From JBKQVT01 sp963727245 (GTDB taxonomy: Bacteria > Planctomycetota > Planctomycetia > Pirellulales > Thermoguttaceae), in assembly GCA_963727245.1 (NCBI GenBank), contig CAVSFO010000012.1:124001-188000 (forward strand): 64,000 bases of DNA, written 5' to 3'. Made by a program: the position numbers and the translations under genes. Positions 53,192 through 63,843 of the stretch are shown in pieces (within the stretch, counting starts at the first letter, position 1; the number at the start of each line of letters is the position of its first letter). Below the pieces are notes generated by a model. That model was not told where the DNA came from. It saw only the letters and a program-made list of their open reading frames with translations, and made no database searches.

Positions 53192-56100
53192 GTGGCCAGA
53201 GACAGAGAGAATCGGCGTCTGCTGCGGATCGAACCGTTGGAACAGCGGGCGCTGCTCAGCGCCACGGCGGTCTTCGATCTCCTCGTCTACAACCCCATCC
53301 GGGTGGGAGGCTCCACGGCAAGCCCGGCCAATACCTCACCGACCGGCTACACGCCAGCACAGATCCAAACAGCCTATGGGATCGGCTCGATCAGCCTGGG
53401 CGGGGTTTCAGGCACTGGCGCTGGCCAGACCATCGCCATCATCGACGCCTATAACGATCCCGATATCACCAGCGACGCGGCGACGTTCAGCAGCCAGTTC
53501 AGCTTGCAGCAATTCAACGTCTCCGGCGGCCCGACGCTCAAGGTGCTGAACCAGACCGGCGGCAGCTCGCTGCCCGGCACCGATCCGGACGGCCCCGCCT
53601 CGCAAACTGGAAAATCAACTTGGGAAGAGGAAGAATCCCTGGACGTCGAGTGGGCCCACGCGGTCGCCCCCAAGGCCAACATCATCCTCTTCGAGGCCAA
53701 CAACGCTTCGACCGCGAACCTGATGACCGCGGTGAAGACGGCCGCGGCCTATGCCGGCGTCTCGGTGGTTTCGATGAGCTGGGGCAGCAGCGAATCCTCC
53801 GGCGAGACTTCCTACGACTCGTACTTCACCACTCCCAGCGGCCACGCGAACGTGACCTTTCTGGCGTCCACGGGCGATGACGGTTCGCCGGGCGGCTATC
53901 CGGCCTACTCGCCCAACGTCATCTCCTGCGGCGGCACGACCCTCTACCTCAACTCCAACAACACCTGGGAGAGCGAAACCGCCTGGAGCGACAGCGGCGG
54001 CGGCGAGAGCTCCTACGAGAAAGAACCGAGTTACCAGGAGTCCGTGCAGACCTCGGGCTATCGGGAAACGCCCGACGTCTCCTTCGACGCTAATCCCAGC
54101 ACCGGCGTGGCCATCTGCGATTCCTATGACTATAGCAGCAGTCCCTGGTTGCAGATCGGCGGCACCAGCGTCTCCGCCCCCTGCTGGTCCGGCCTGATCG
54201 CCATCGCCGACCAGTTCCGCGCCAGCGAGGGGCTCAGCCTGCTCAACGGCCCCTCGGTCTTGTACGCCCTGTCCAACCCTTACACGAACAGTTATTTCCA
54301 CGACATCACCAGCGGCAGCAACGGCGGCCACTCGGCCGGAACCGGCTACGACATGGTCACCGGCATCGGCAGCCCCATCGCCAACAACCTGGTGCCTGCG
54401 CTGGCCCCGTCCCCGCGCCCGATATGACCGTGGCGATGACCGATTCCGGCTCCGGCACTTTCTACGTCGGCGACGTCGGCGACACCTTCACCATCACCGT
54501 GACCAACTCCGGCACGTCGGCGACCAGCGGCACGGTGAGCGTGGCCGTCACGCTGCCCACCGGGCTGACAGCCACGGGCTGGAGCGGCACCGGCTGGAGC
54601 ATGGATCTCCTCACGCTGACGGCCAGCCGCAGCGATTCGCTCGCCAGCGGCGCCAGCTACTCGGCACTGACGCTCACCGTGGACGTGGCCTCCAGCGCCT
54701 CGGGCAGCGTCACCACCACGGCCACCGTCTCCGGCGGCGGCGAGACGAACACCTCCAACGACACCGCCACCGACACCACGACCATTTCGCCCGCAGCGCC
54801 GCTCATCACCAGCGTCACGCCGTCGCTCAGCGGTGGCACGCTTACCGCCGGCGCCACCACGCTGACAATCACCTTCAACGAAGCAGTGACCGGCGCGGCC
54901 GCCGCCTCAAACTATGAACTGCGCGGCGTGGGCCCCGACGGGCTGTTCGACACGGCCGACAACGTCCTCGTGTCGCTGAGCATCTCCTACAGCGACGACA
55001 TCGCCACGTTGACGTTCGCCGGGCTGACCGAGGGCGTCTACCGTCTGACCGTCTTCGATGCGATCGCCAACGGCAACGGCGTCAAGCTGGACGGCGACGG
55101 CACGGCCGGCAGCAATTGGGTCACCGATTTCGTCGTTGTCCCCAGCGGCACCCTATTGGGCAGCGCGTCGACGGTCAGCTTGAGCGGCTCCGATCCGCTG
55201 TCCGTCGCGACGGGCGATTTCACCGGCAACGGCGAGCTCGATCTGGTCGTGGCCGACGCCGGCACCAGCACGGTCGAGGTCCTCCTGAACAACGGCAACG
55301 GCACGTTCACCGACAGCAGCAGCTATTCCATCGCCTACCATGGTTATTATGGCTACGCCGTTCCTTACGCCGTGACCGTGGGCGATTTCAACGGCGACGG
55401 CAAGCTCGACTTCGCCGTGGCCAACTTCGACCAGACCTATGGCAGCGGTACGATCGAGGTCTTCCTGGGCAATGGCAATGGCACGTTTACCTTCTCGAGC
55501 GAGTACCAGGGGGCCGGTAATGGGACCGGCTTCGATCCGATCAGCATCGTGGCAGCCGACTTCAACGGCGACGGCAAGCTCGACCTGGCGGTGGCCAACT
55601 ACTACAAGGGCCTGGTTAACGTCATCACGGGCAACGGTAACGGCACGTTTTCCACCACCCCCGCCACGTACAGTTCGGGCGGTTCCGATCCGCGCGCCTC
55701 GTGGTCGCCGACTTCACCGGCGACGGGCATCCCGATTTGGCCGTGGCGAATTACGGCAGCAATACGGTCGGCGTACTTCTGAATACCGGCAGCGGCACGT
55801 TCGCCAGCGCCGTAACCTATAGCACGGGGGGCAGCGAGCCTCGCAGCCTGGCGGCCGGAGACCTCACCGGCGGCGGCCATCCCGATCTGGTCGTGGGAAA
55901 TTACAGCAGCGGCACGGTCGGAATCCTCTTGAATAAGGGCAACGGCACGTTTTCCAGTGTTACCACGTATAGTTCCGGCGGCACCGATCCGCGCGGTGTC
56001 GCGCTGGCCGACTTCACCGGCGACGGCAGCCTTGACGTGGTGGTGACCAACTCCGGCAGCAGCACGATCGGCGTCCTCCTGAACAAGGGCAACGGCACGT

Positions 56101-58884
56101 TCTCGGCCGCCACCACATTCAGCACCGGCAGCAGTTCCGGTCCCTTCGGCGTGACGGTGGGCGACTTCAACGGCGACGGCAAACCCGACGTGGCCGTGAC
56201 CAATGCCTCTACCAACACCGTGGCTGTCCTGCTGGATACGTACGGTCCTGGTTCGCTCACGCTGACCACGCCCGACGGCTTCAGTTTCGCCGTGGCAGCC
56301 GGCGTGTATGGAACGGGAGAGTTCGTCACGGGAACTGGCAGCAGCGGCTTCAGCGGCGAGAGCAACGCCTTCAATGGCTACGGCCGGCTCTATGTCGGCG
56401 GCAGCCTGTTCAGCCCCACCGCGGCCACCTACAGCACGGCCAACAGCGGGCAAAGCCTGATTCTCGGCAGCGGCACGGCCGCCGGCCTGACCGTGAGCCG
56501 CGAGATTACCGTGCCGGACACCGGCAGCCAGGATTTCGCCCGCACGGTGGATACCTTTACCAATTCCACCGGCTCCTCGATTACGACCACGGTGCAGATC
56601 ATCGCCAACCTCGGCTCCGGCGCGGACACCACGGTCTTTGACACCTCCAACGGCGACACCACCGTCGATACGAGCGATCAATGGATCGGCACCGATGGCA
56701 ACGGCACGCCGGCGATCATCACCTACATCGACGGTCCGCTGAGCTTGCAACCGACTTCCGTAACCCTCAGCGACGGCCAGTTGCAATGGACTTACACCAT
56801 CACGGTGGCTGCCGGGGCGAGCGTCAATTTGGCCTATTTCACCATCGTGGCCACAACTTCTACAGCGGCCGTCACTGAGGCCAACGCCCTGGTCGGCAGC
56901 AGCGGTTTCGGCGGCCAGGCCGGCGCATTCCTGAGCACGAGCGAACTCCAGTCGCTGGCCAATTTCGCCAACACGGCGACTGTCCTGACGCCGCCGCCGT
57001 CGCCGACCGCAGGCACTGCGATAAGCGACGCAAACCTCTTCCACTTCACTGACACCAGCGCCAACGCCAGCCTCAGCAACTATACGGCCACGATCACCTG
57101 GGGCGACGGCACCGTCTCGACGGTGACCAGTACGGCCAGCAGCGGCGGCCAGATCGTCGCGGACGCCAACGGCGGCTTCAACGTCCTCGGCTCGCACGTC
57201 TACACCAGTGCGATCCTCAGCCCCGTCACGCTCAGCGTCGCGGTCAGCAACGGCGCGGGCACGATCACTGCCAGCGACAGCAGTTTCACCGTGGCCGACG
57301 CGCCGCTGACGGCCGGCGCCTTGACCACGCCGGCGGGCATCGTGGGGAGTTTCAGCGACGTGGCCGTCTTCCACTTCAGCGACGCCAATTCGTACGTGAC
57401 GGCCGGCGACTTTTCGGCGGTGATCACCTGGGGCGACGGCACGAGCTCGACGGTGACCGGCACGGCCAGCGCCGGCGGCCAGATTGTCGCCGATGCCGGC
57501 GGCGGCTTCAACGTCCTCGGCGCGCACGACTATACGGCGGCCCTGAGCGGCGCGACATTCGGCGTGCAGGTGTCCGACGACGACGGCTCCGGCACCGGCG
57601 CCAGCCAGAGCGGCTTCAGCGTGGCCGCCGTCGTCGCCTCCGCTCAGGCGGTAAGCTCGCTGGACCTTTCCGCCGGCACCACTCTGGTCATTGCGGCCGG
57701 CGGGACCCTCACGGCTGCCAACGGCGTCGAGATCGGCTCGGGCGCCGCGCTGGAGATCGAGAGCGGCGGGACGCTCATCCTGTCGAGCCTTGTTCAGGGG
57801 ACGGGCGCAGGCCACCGTGCTCCTGGACGGCGGCACGCTGGAAGCCGCCGCCGCCTTCACCTCGGCTATGCCCATCGAGATCGGCGCCGGCGGCGCCACG
57901 GTGGACACCGACGGGTACAACGTCACGCTGGCCGGCAACCTCAGCGACGCCGCCGGCACCGGCTCGTTGATCAAGACGGGCGCCGGCATGTTGACCCTTT
58001 CCGGCACCAACACCTACACGGGCGGCACGACGATTCTGGCCGGCACCGTGGACGTGACCTCCCCCAGCGCGGCGGCGTCGGACGGCGCCCTGACCATCGA
58101 CAGCGGCGGCCTCTTGATCCTGGGCAGCCTCATCGGGGGCGGCGACGCCGCGCCGGCCGATGCAAGCACCACCACGCCGGCCGCGACAAGCACGGCAACT
58201 TCCGATGCGGGAAGCACGATTCTGAACAAGTTGCGCGCCAGGGTGGCCGCCGCGTCCTCCAGCACGGCAACCGATGCGACAACCGCCGCAGCGGCCACGT
58301 CGGCCGATCCAACGAGCACCGCGACGGCCACGGCAACCGCTCCAGAAACCACCCCGGCAACCGCCACGCCTGCCGCTACGGACACGACCGCGCCAGTCGC
58401 CGCGTCGCCCAGCACGGCAACCGCTACGGCCGCCGCTACGATAGCCGTCGCAGCGGCCACGCCGCCTGCCGGCGCACCCGTGGAAACGTCGTTGCCGCCG
58501 AGCGGCCTGGAGTCATCGGTCAACGTTGACGTGTCCCGCAGCCAGGCCAACGCCAGTCCCGCGACGGTGGCTTCGAGTGACGCCAAGGTGGAGGGAAGCG
58601 GCCAGAATCGTCCCGGCACTTCCGTGGGAGTGATTCTATCTCATCCGGAGGCTTACGCCTCCGGCTCGATGGCCGCTACCGCGTTTGCCACGTCCGTCGC
58701 AGCGGACGACCATGCTCGTGCCCACAACTTCGTTCTGCAATCGGGCGGCGTCGGGTCATCCGGGATCGAGGCATTGCGTGCAGCAGGGGGACCGGTCCAC
58801 GGTAGCGACAGGCTGCATCCGCCCAAGAGGACCGGCTCGGTCGAAGCGATTCTGGATGCGGCCTTGGTCTCGTTGGTGATCTGA
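53192..58884 (+). CDS. Giant secreted sedolisin with FG-GAP repeats (three frameshifts)
   Basis: GTG 53192 is preferred (AGGAGAGGAG upstream); an ATG at 53105 lacks one. Order: planctomycete export motif RRLLRIEPLEQRALLSA (about residues 8-24); sedolisin (S53) domain with the Glu-x3-Asp pair in EEESLDVEWAHA (~145), oxyanion TGDDGS (~230), nucleophile GGTSVSAP (~325) and Ca site YDMVTGIGSP; a DUF11-like domain; FG-GAP repeats (DFNGDGKLDLAVAN); PKD-like repeats (ITWGDGT); an autotransporter-type repeat (TYTGGTTILAGTVDV); and an Ala/Thr-rich tail. Frame breaks near 54405-54420, 55690-55705 and 57795-57815 all rejoin homologous domains. About 1,900 aa. Likely a secreted protease with adhesive repeats. 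Confidence 0.75.
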
Positions 58885-59062
58885 GTCAGCCTTCACGATT
58901 CTGGGGGCTGAAAACTCCCGGCCGCCAGCCCCCCTTGCCTTGTGGTGGCGGGTGTTGCTATACTCTTGGATCGTCCCCAGGGCGGACGCGGTGACGCCCG
59001 CTGAGCCGGGCCAGGGCAGAACGCCTAATATCGTAGGGCTGGATAATCGCACGGAGTGTTGT

Positions 59063-59152
59063 GTGGGAAGCAAGAAAACGGGTAAGGGCCGGCGCAAACT
59101 CGGCCGCAAGAAACGCCGCATGCGGTCCAAAATTCGGCACCGCAAGGGCTAA
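59063..59152 (+). CDS. Very small basic protein
   Basis: 29 aa: GTG 59063 with GGAG upstream, then GSKKTGKGRRKLGRKKRRMR and SKIRHRKG; about half the residues are Lys or Arg. Small basic proteins with this KKTGKxRRKLGRKKRRMR signature recur in planctomycetes and may bind RNA or ribosomes (compare bacterial THX/bL36-like peptides; inference). Too short for most gene finders. The upstream context TTCGGTA...GGAGTGTTGTG supports translation. Confidence rests on the composition and the conserved motif. Confidence 0.65.
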   Translation: MGSKKTGKGRRKLGRKKRRMRSKIRHRKG

Positions 59153-59358
59153 TGGCCCCCCGCGGCTGAAATGACCGATACCCCGGGCATGACGGAGCGG
59201 TGTGGTCATGCCACCCTGCTCGTGGGGTATCGCTCCTCGTCAGGCCGGGCAGAGGGCTTGGTCCCGGCACACGGACCCCAAGCTTAAGCTAAGTTTTCGA
59301 TGGGATGCTGTGCGCCGCAACGCAAGCCGCGCCGCCCCGGAAACATGCGGTCCAGGCC

Positions 59359-60970
59359 ATGAACGACCCGACAGCCACGCTCGATCGACTCGTCGGCAGG
59401 GCGGAACAGTTGTACAGCCTGCCGGCGGTCGCCATGGAGGTGCTGCACCTGACCGATAACCCGCAGGTCGACACCCGGGCGCTGAAAGAGTGCATCGAGA
59501 ACGATCCGGCGTTGACGGGGAAGATTTTGCGGGTGGTCAACAGCTCGCTGTTCAGCCTGAGCCGGGAAGTCTCCGATTTGAACCAGGCCCTGGCGCTGTT
59601 GGGAACCAAGCCCTTGAAACTGCTGGTGCTGGGCTTCAGCCTGCCCAGCGGGTTGTATGCGGGCATCGAGGCCCGCACCCTCGGCCGCTATTGGCGCCGC
59701 ACGCTGACCAAGGCGGTGGCGGGCCGCGAATTGGCCGAACGCTTCTGGCACGTCCCCGGCGACGACGCCTTCATCGCCGGGCTGTTGCAAGACGTGGGCA
59801 TCTTGTTGTTGGTGCAACAACTGGGCCAGCCCTACGCGCAGTTCTTCGACCGCGTGTTGGATCACGGTCTGGACCTGGACGCCCTGGAGGCCGAGGCGAT
59901 GGGCTTTACCCATACCGCGCTGTCGGCAAAATTATTGGCCCGCTGGCACCTGCCCCAGAACCTCGTCGAGGCGGTCGCGGCCGGTCCGCAACAGGCGGCC
60001 GATGGCACGGGGGGCCGATCGGCGTCGGCGCAAATTCTCCACCTTGCCGAGTTGATCGCCCGGCTGCTGGCCGACGGCCAGACGAGCCAGTTGGCCCGGC
60101 TGCTGGAGTTGGCCCGGGACTATCGCAACCTGCCGGAAGACCAACTGCAAGCCCTGCTGGCCGACTTGGAAGAAAAGGTGTGTCAGCTTGCGTCGGTGCT
60201 TTCGCTGCAATTGCCGGAGGGGGTGCAATACGCGGACATCTTGGCCGAGGCCCAGCGGCAACTGGCCAATGTCGCCACCCAGGCGGCGGAGGAGTTGCTG
60301 CGGGGATCGCCCGACCAGGAGGAGCCGCCGGCGGAGGGGCCGTTGCACGGCGAGTTGGAGGCGCTGGCCGCGGCGGTCCAGGCTGCGGGCAGTCCGCACC
60401 CTGCGGCGGTGGCCGGCCCGCACCCTGGCGTCGCCGGGGCGCCTCGCTGATGGCGCCCGGCCGCAAACCGCGGCGGCAGCCGCGGCCGCGGCGACGCTGG
60501 ATCCGGGGCTTTTGGGCCGCCTCGGCATGGCGGTGACTGCCTGCCGCCAATCGCGCAGTCCGTTGAGCTTGCTGCTGGCCGAACTGGATCGAACGGACGA
60601 GTTGCTGTTGGTCTTGGGGGTGGACGGTTTCGACGCCCTGCGGCGGCTCCTGGAATCCGCCTGCATCGGTCTGGATCATCCCTATGCGATGTGCACCGCC
60701 TCGGGTGAGGCGGGATTCGCTCTCATCCTGCCGAAGTGCGAGCGCCGCCTGGCGGTCGAAATGGGCGATCAGTTGATGCAGGCGATGCGCCGCGTGAGGC
60801 GGGGCCGCCACGACGGCGTCCAGCAGCCGATCACGCTGAGCGTGGGCGTGGCGACGCTGAGGTTGCCGTCGAAAAACTTTCCCGCCGAGGAGCTTTTGGC
60901 CGCCGCCGACCGCTGTCTCTACGGCTCGCGCGCCTGTGGGGGCGGCGTGGTCAAGAGCATCGAGATTTAA
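59359..60970 (+). CDS. HDOD domain protein with degenerate GGDEF (one frameshift)
   Basis: ATG 59359. Residues 1-~210 form an HDOD domain (LYSLPAVAMEVLHLTDNPQ, ENDPALTGKILRVVNSSLFS, LLQDVGILLLVQQ, HTALSAKLLARWHLP). A helical linker follows, then a frame break near 60400-60450, then a GGDEF-like module with PLSLLLAELDRTDELLLVLG, SVGVATLRLPSKNFPAEELL and AAADRCLYGSR. The catalytic GG(D/E)EF is replaced by SGEAGFALIL, so c-di-GMP synthesis is unlikely. A regulatory sensor of nucleotides is inferred. About 535 aa rejoined. Its stop overlaps that of the convergent next gene. Confidence 0.75.
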
Positions 60971-62116
60971 TGCTGTGCGGCGATGAAATTGATCAGCGCG
61001 ATCAAGGCGGCCAGCACAACAATCGCCGCCACAATCGCCCCGCTCAGCCAGATGCGGCCGAGCTGGTTCTCCTCGCGGACGCGGATTTGGGCCCTCTGAC
61101 GCAGGTATTCCAGGCTCCTTTCCCAGACCGGGAGGAACCGCTTCCGGCAAAAGGGGCACATCACCTCCTTGCCCAAAACGTCGCGCGTCACCTCCAGCGT
61201 ATGGCCGGAGGGGCAGGGAATGTGCAGCGGCACTTCGGCCTGGACCTCGACCACGTCCAGCGGCGCCGCTTCGGCCTCCAGTAAGTCGTCGGCGGGCTGA
61301 TCGTCCGCCGGCGCCGGTCTGCGCCCGGGCAGCGGCGGCAGCGCCGGCTCGATCTGCGGCGCCACAAGCGGCGGGGGAGCAGGCCGGGAAAAATCCAGCG
61401 GCATAGGCGCCGCCGCGGGCAGATCGAAGGTGAGCGGGGCATGGGTGTCGTCCGGCAACTCGAACGGCAACTCCGCCTTGGCCCGCGGATCGAAGGGCAA
61501 GGCGATGCCGCCGGGCTGCATGGCGGGAACGACATCGGCCGGCGGCGCGGCTGCCGCTGGCGGCGGCATGGCCAGGTTGGGCATGGGCTGAGCGGCGGGC
61601 AGATCGAAGGCCGAAGTCCGCCCGGCCGGCGCCATCGGCGGCGGCATGGCCGCCGGCGGCAGCTCGAAGGGCGCCCGCGCCGGCAGCGGCACACCCGGCA
61701 TCGCCGGCGCGGCGGCCAGCGGCGGCATCCCGTAGCCCGCGGGCGCCTGCGGCCAGACCGGGGCCAGGGGCGCCGAACGGGGCCAGGGGGGCTATCGGCT
61801 GCACGGGGGCCATCATGGGCGCGGCCGGCATCATGGGCGCGGGGGCCAGGGGATGCGATCCCGGCGGCGGCTGAAAGACCGGCATCGCCGGCTCGCCGTA
61901 GCGCGGGGTGGCCGGGTGGGCAATCCCCGGGGGCGGTTGAAAGTCGGGCAGCCGGACCTCGCCGATGCGCTGCGGGGGCAAAGCTTCACCGCCAACTGGC
62001 AGGAGGTTGGGAATGACGAACTCGCTCCCGCAGTACGGACACCTGCACGGCTGTCCGGCCTGCGACGGCTCGCCCTCCAACACGTGTCCCTGGGGACAGA
62101 GAAACTGCACTGCCAT
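60967..62116 (-). CDS. Twin zinc-ribbon membrane protein with Pro/Met-rich middle (frameshift)
   Basis: ATG 62116, stop TAA 60967. Residues 2-40 form a zinc ribbon (CPQGHVLEGEPSQAGQ, CPYCGSEF). A Pro/Ala/Met-rich region of about 200 residues follows (FQPPPGSHPLAPAPM), crossing a frame break near 61760-61768. A second ribbon (CPSGHTLEVTRDVLG, CPFCRKRF) and a C-terminal transmembrane helix (IVAAIVVLAALIALINFIAA) end it. Planctomycetes carry many such ribbon-anchor proteins; role unknown. Convergent with the HDOD gene; they overlap by four bases. Confidence 0.7.
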
Positions 62117-62138
62117 AAGCGACTACTTTTACTGGCGT

Positions 62139-62699
62139 TCAGGCGCTGCCGGCGGCGGGGTCGGGCGACGACGCGGCCAGGGCTTGCGTGAGGGCCTCCC
62201 AAAGGGCGTCGAGCGACTGCGGGATGACGCGGATCCCGGCAACCACCGGCATGAAGTTCGTATCTCCAGTCCAGCGGGGGACAATGTGCCAATGGAGGTG
62301 GCCGGGCAGCCCGGCGCCGGCCACGCGCCCCAGGTTCAATCCCACGTTGAATCCGTGCGGCTGCAAAACCCTCTCCAAGAGAATAATCATCTGCGAGATC
62401 GTTTGCGACAACTCGAGATGCTCCGCCGCGCTGAGTTGGTCCAAACGGCCCACGTGGGACCGCGGCGCGACCAGCAGATGACCGTTGTTGTACGGGTAAC
62501 GATTCAGGACGGTGAGGCAATGCCCGCGACGCTGGACGACCGCTCGCTGCCGGTCGTCGGCCGCCGTGCGGCACTGGCAGAGGAAGCAACCGGCTTCGGC
62601 GCCGGGGGGCAAGTCAGCGGTCGGGGCGGCCTGGGGGGCGTCTTTTTCGCCCTGGACGTAGCCCAGTCGCCACGGCGCCCAGATCTGCTCATGTTCCAC
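62139..62699 (-). CDS. HIT family hydrolase
   Basis: 186 aa from GTG 62699 (MEHEQIWAPWRLGY). Nucleotide hydrolase/transferase of the HIT branch: a CFLCQC zinc-type segment, PYNNGHLLVAPRSHVGRLDQ, and the HIT triad HLHWHIVPRW with catalytic His. Its length and MEHEQIWAPWR start match the Ap4A phosphorylase/Fhit-like HIT proteins common in bacteria. Spaced 22 bases before the twin-ribbon gene on the same strand, so probably an operon. Confidence 0.85.
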   Translation of the reverse strand: MEHEQIWAPWRLGYVQGEKDAPQAAPTADLPPGAEAGCFLCQCRTAADDRQRAVVQRRGHCLTVLNRYPYNNGHLLVAPRSHVGRLDQLSAAEHLELSQTISQMIILLERVLQPHGFNVGLNLGRVAGAGLPGHLHWHIVPRWTGDTNFMPVVAGIRVIPQSLDALWEALTQALAASSPDPAAGSA

Positions 62700-62978
62700 G
62701 GTTGCAATCCCCTTGCAGTCTTGCCAAGCCCTTATGCAGTCTAGCTTAGCGGCTCCGAGGCAACAAGAAAGGGGCGTCCGGCGTCATACCCCTCCATTAG
62801 GGCGGGTTTCAAGTCGCGCCGGCATGGCGGACGAAACTGATGGTAGCGAATAAGCCGTAAGGGCCGGAAAAAGGGGCGGTCGCCTTTTTCCCCTCATGGG
62901 GGCCGGTCGCTGGCCGCCGGCATGGAAAGCCGCTAGACTGACGTTGCTGCCGTTTTACCCTGCAAGGCGTGGCCGCCG

Positions 62979-63761
62979 ATGGATTTCCGCGTCGATCTCA
63001 GCGTGTTCCGCGGTCCCTTGGACCTGCTGCTCTACCTGGTGCGCAAGCACGAGGTCGAAATCGCCGACATCCCCATCGCCATGATTACGGACCAGTACCT
63101 CGGCTACCTGGCAGTCCTGGAGCACTTGGATGTCAACGCGGCGGGCGACTTTCTCGCCATGGCCGCCTGGCTGATCGAGATCAAGTCGCAACAGGTCCTG
63201 CCCCGCAACGACGAGGTGCAAGAGGAGCTGGAAGACCCCCGGCAGGAATTGGTGCGGCGGTTGTTGGAATACAAACGGTATCGCGACGCGGCCAGCATGT
63301 TGGAAGAGTGCGGCCGCACCTGGCAGCAGCACTATCCCCGGCTCTCCTGCGACCTGCCCCGCTCGGGGCGGGACCTGGCCCAGCAGCCGATCCGCGAGGT
63401 GGAACTCTGGGACCTGGTCAGCGCCTTCGGGCGGATCATCCGCGAGAACGTCGCCACCAAGCCGTCGAACATCGTCTACGACGACACCCCCATCCACGTC
63501 TACATGAAGCGGATTTACAGCCGGCTGGTGGAGCGCGGGCAATTGGCCTTCAGCGACTTGTTCGACGCCGGCCTGCACAAGTCGGCCTTGATCGGCATGT
63601 TCCTGGCCGTGCTGGAGTTGGTCCGCCACCACCGCGTGCGCGTGCAACAGAACGATCTGTTCGGGGAGGTCTGGGTGCTGCCCGACGGGAATTGCGGCCA
63701 GCCGCTGGATCTGTCCGACGTCGACGACTACGAGCACGCCACCGCTAAGGATAAAGGATAA
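62979..63761 (+). CDS. scpA: Segregation and condensation protein A (kleisin)
   Basis: 260 aa, ATG 62979. Kleisin of the SMC-ScpAB condensin. N-terminal helix bundle FRGPLDLLLYLVRKHEVEIA is the family signature, followed by DFLAMAAWLIEIKSQQVLP, a charged linker, and the C-terminal winged helix (VERGQLAFSDLFDAGLHKSA, FLAVLELVRHHRVRVQQ). Its partner scpB is 19 kb upstream at 43600; they are normally adjacent. Confidence 0.92.
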   Translation: MDFRVDLSVFRGPLDLLLYLVRKHEVEIADIPIAMITDQYLGYLAVLEHLDVNAAGDFLAMAAWLIEIKSQQVLPRNDEVQEELEDPRQELVRRLLEYKRYRDAASMLEECGRTWQQHYPRLSCDLPRSGRDLAQQPIREVELWDLVSAFGRIIRENVATKPSNIVYDDTPIHVYMKRIYSRLVERGQLAFSDLFDAGLHKSALIGMFLAVLELVRHHRVRVQQNDLFGEVWVLPDGNCGQPLDLSDVDDYEHATAKDKG

Positions 63762-63840
63762 AGGATGAAGGATTAGGGATGAAGAAGGACCGGAGTGGTT
63801 GGCGCCGCTCATCCTTGATCCTTCATCCTTCATCCTTGTT
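63750..63840. repeat. Palindromic 'AAGGATGAAGGAT' repeat
   Basis: GGATAAAGGATAAAGGATGAAGG at 63752 pairs imperfectly with CCTTGATCCTTCATCCTTCATCC ending at about 63836, a low-complexity inverted repeat between scpA and the next gene. It overlaps the scpA 3' end; the last codons (KDKG) come from it. Confidence 0.75.
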
Positions 63841-63843
63841 TTC

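Noticed and set aside
55602..58013. 803-codon minus-strand open frame under the giant gene
   Set aside because: Mirror of Gly/Asp/Thr codons of the sense repeats; no start context or protein motif.
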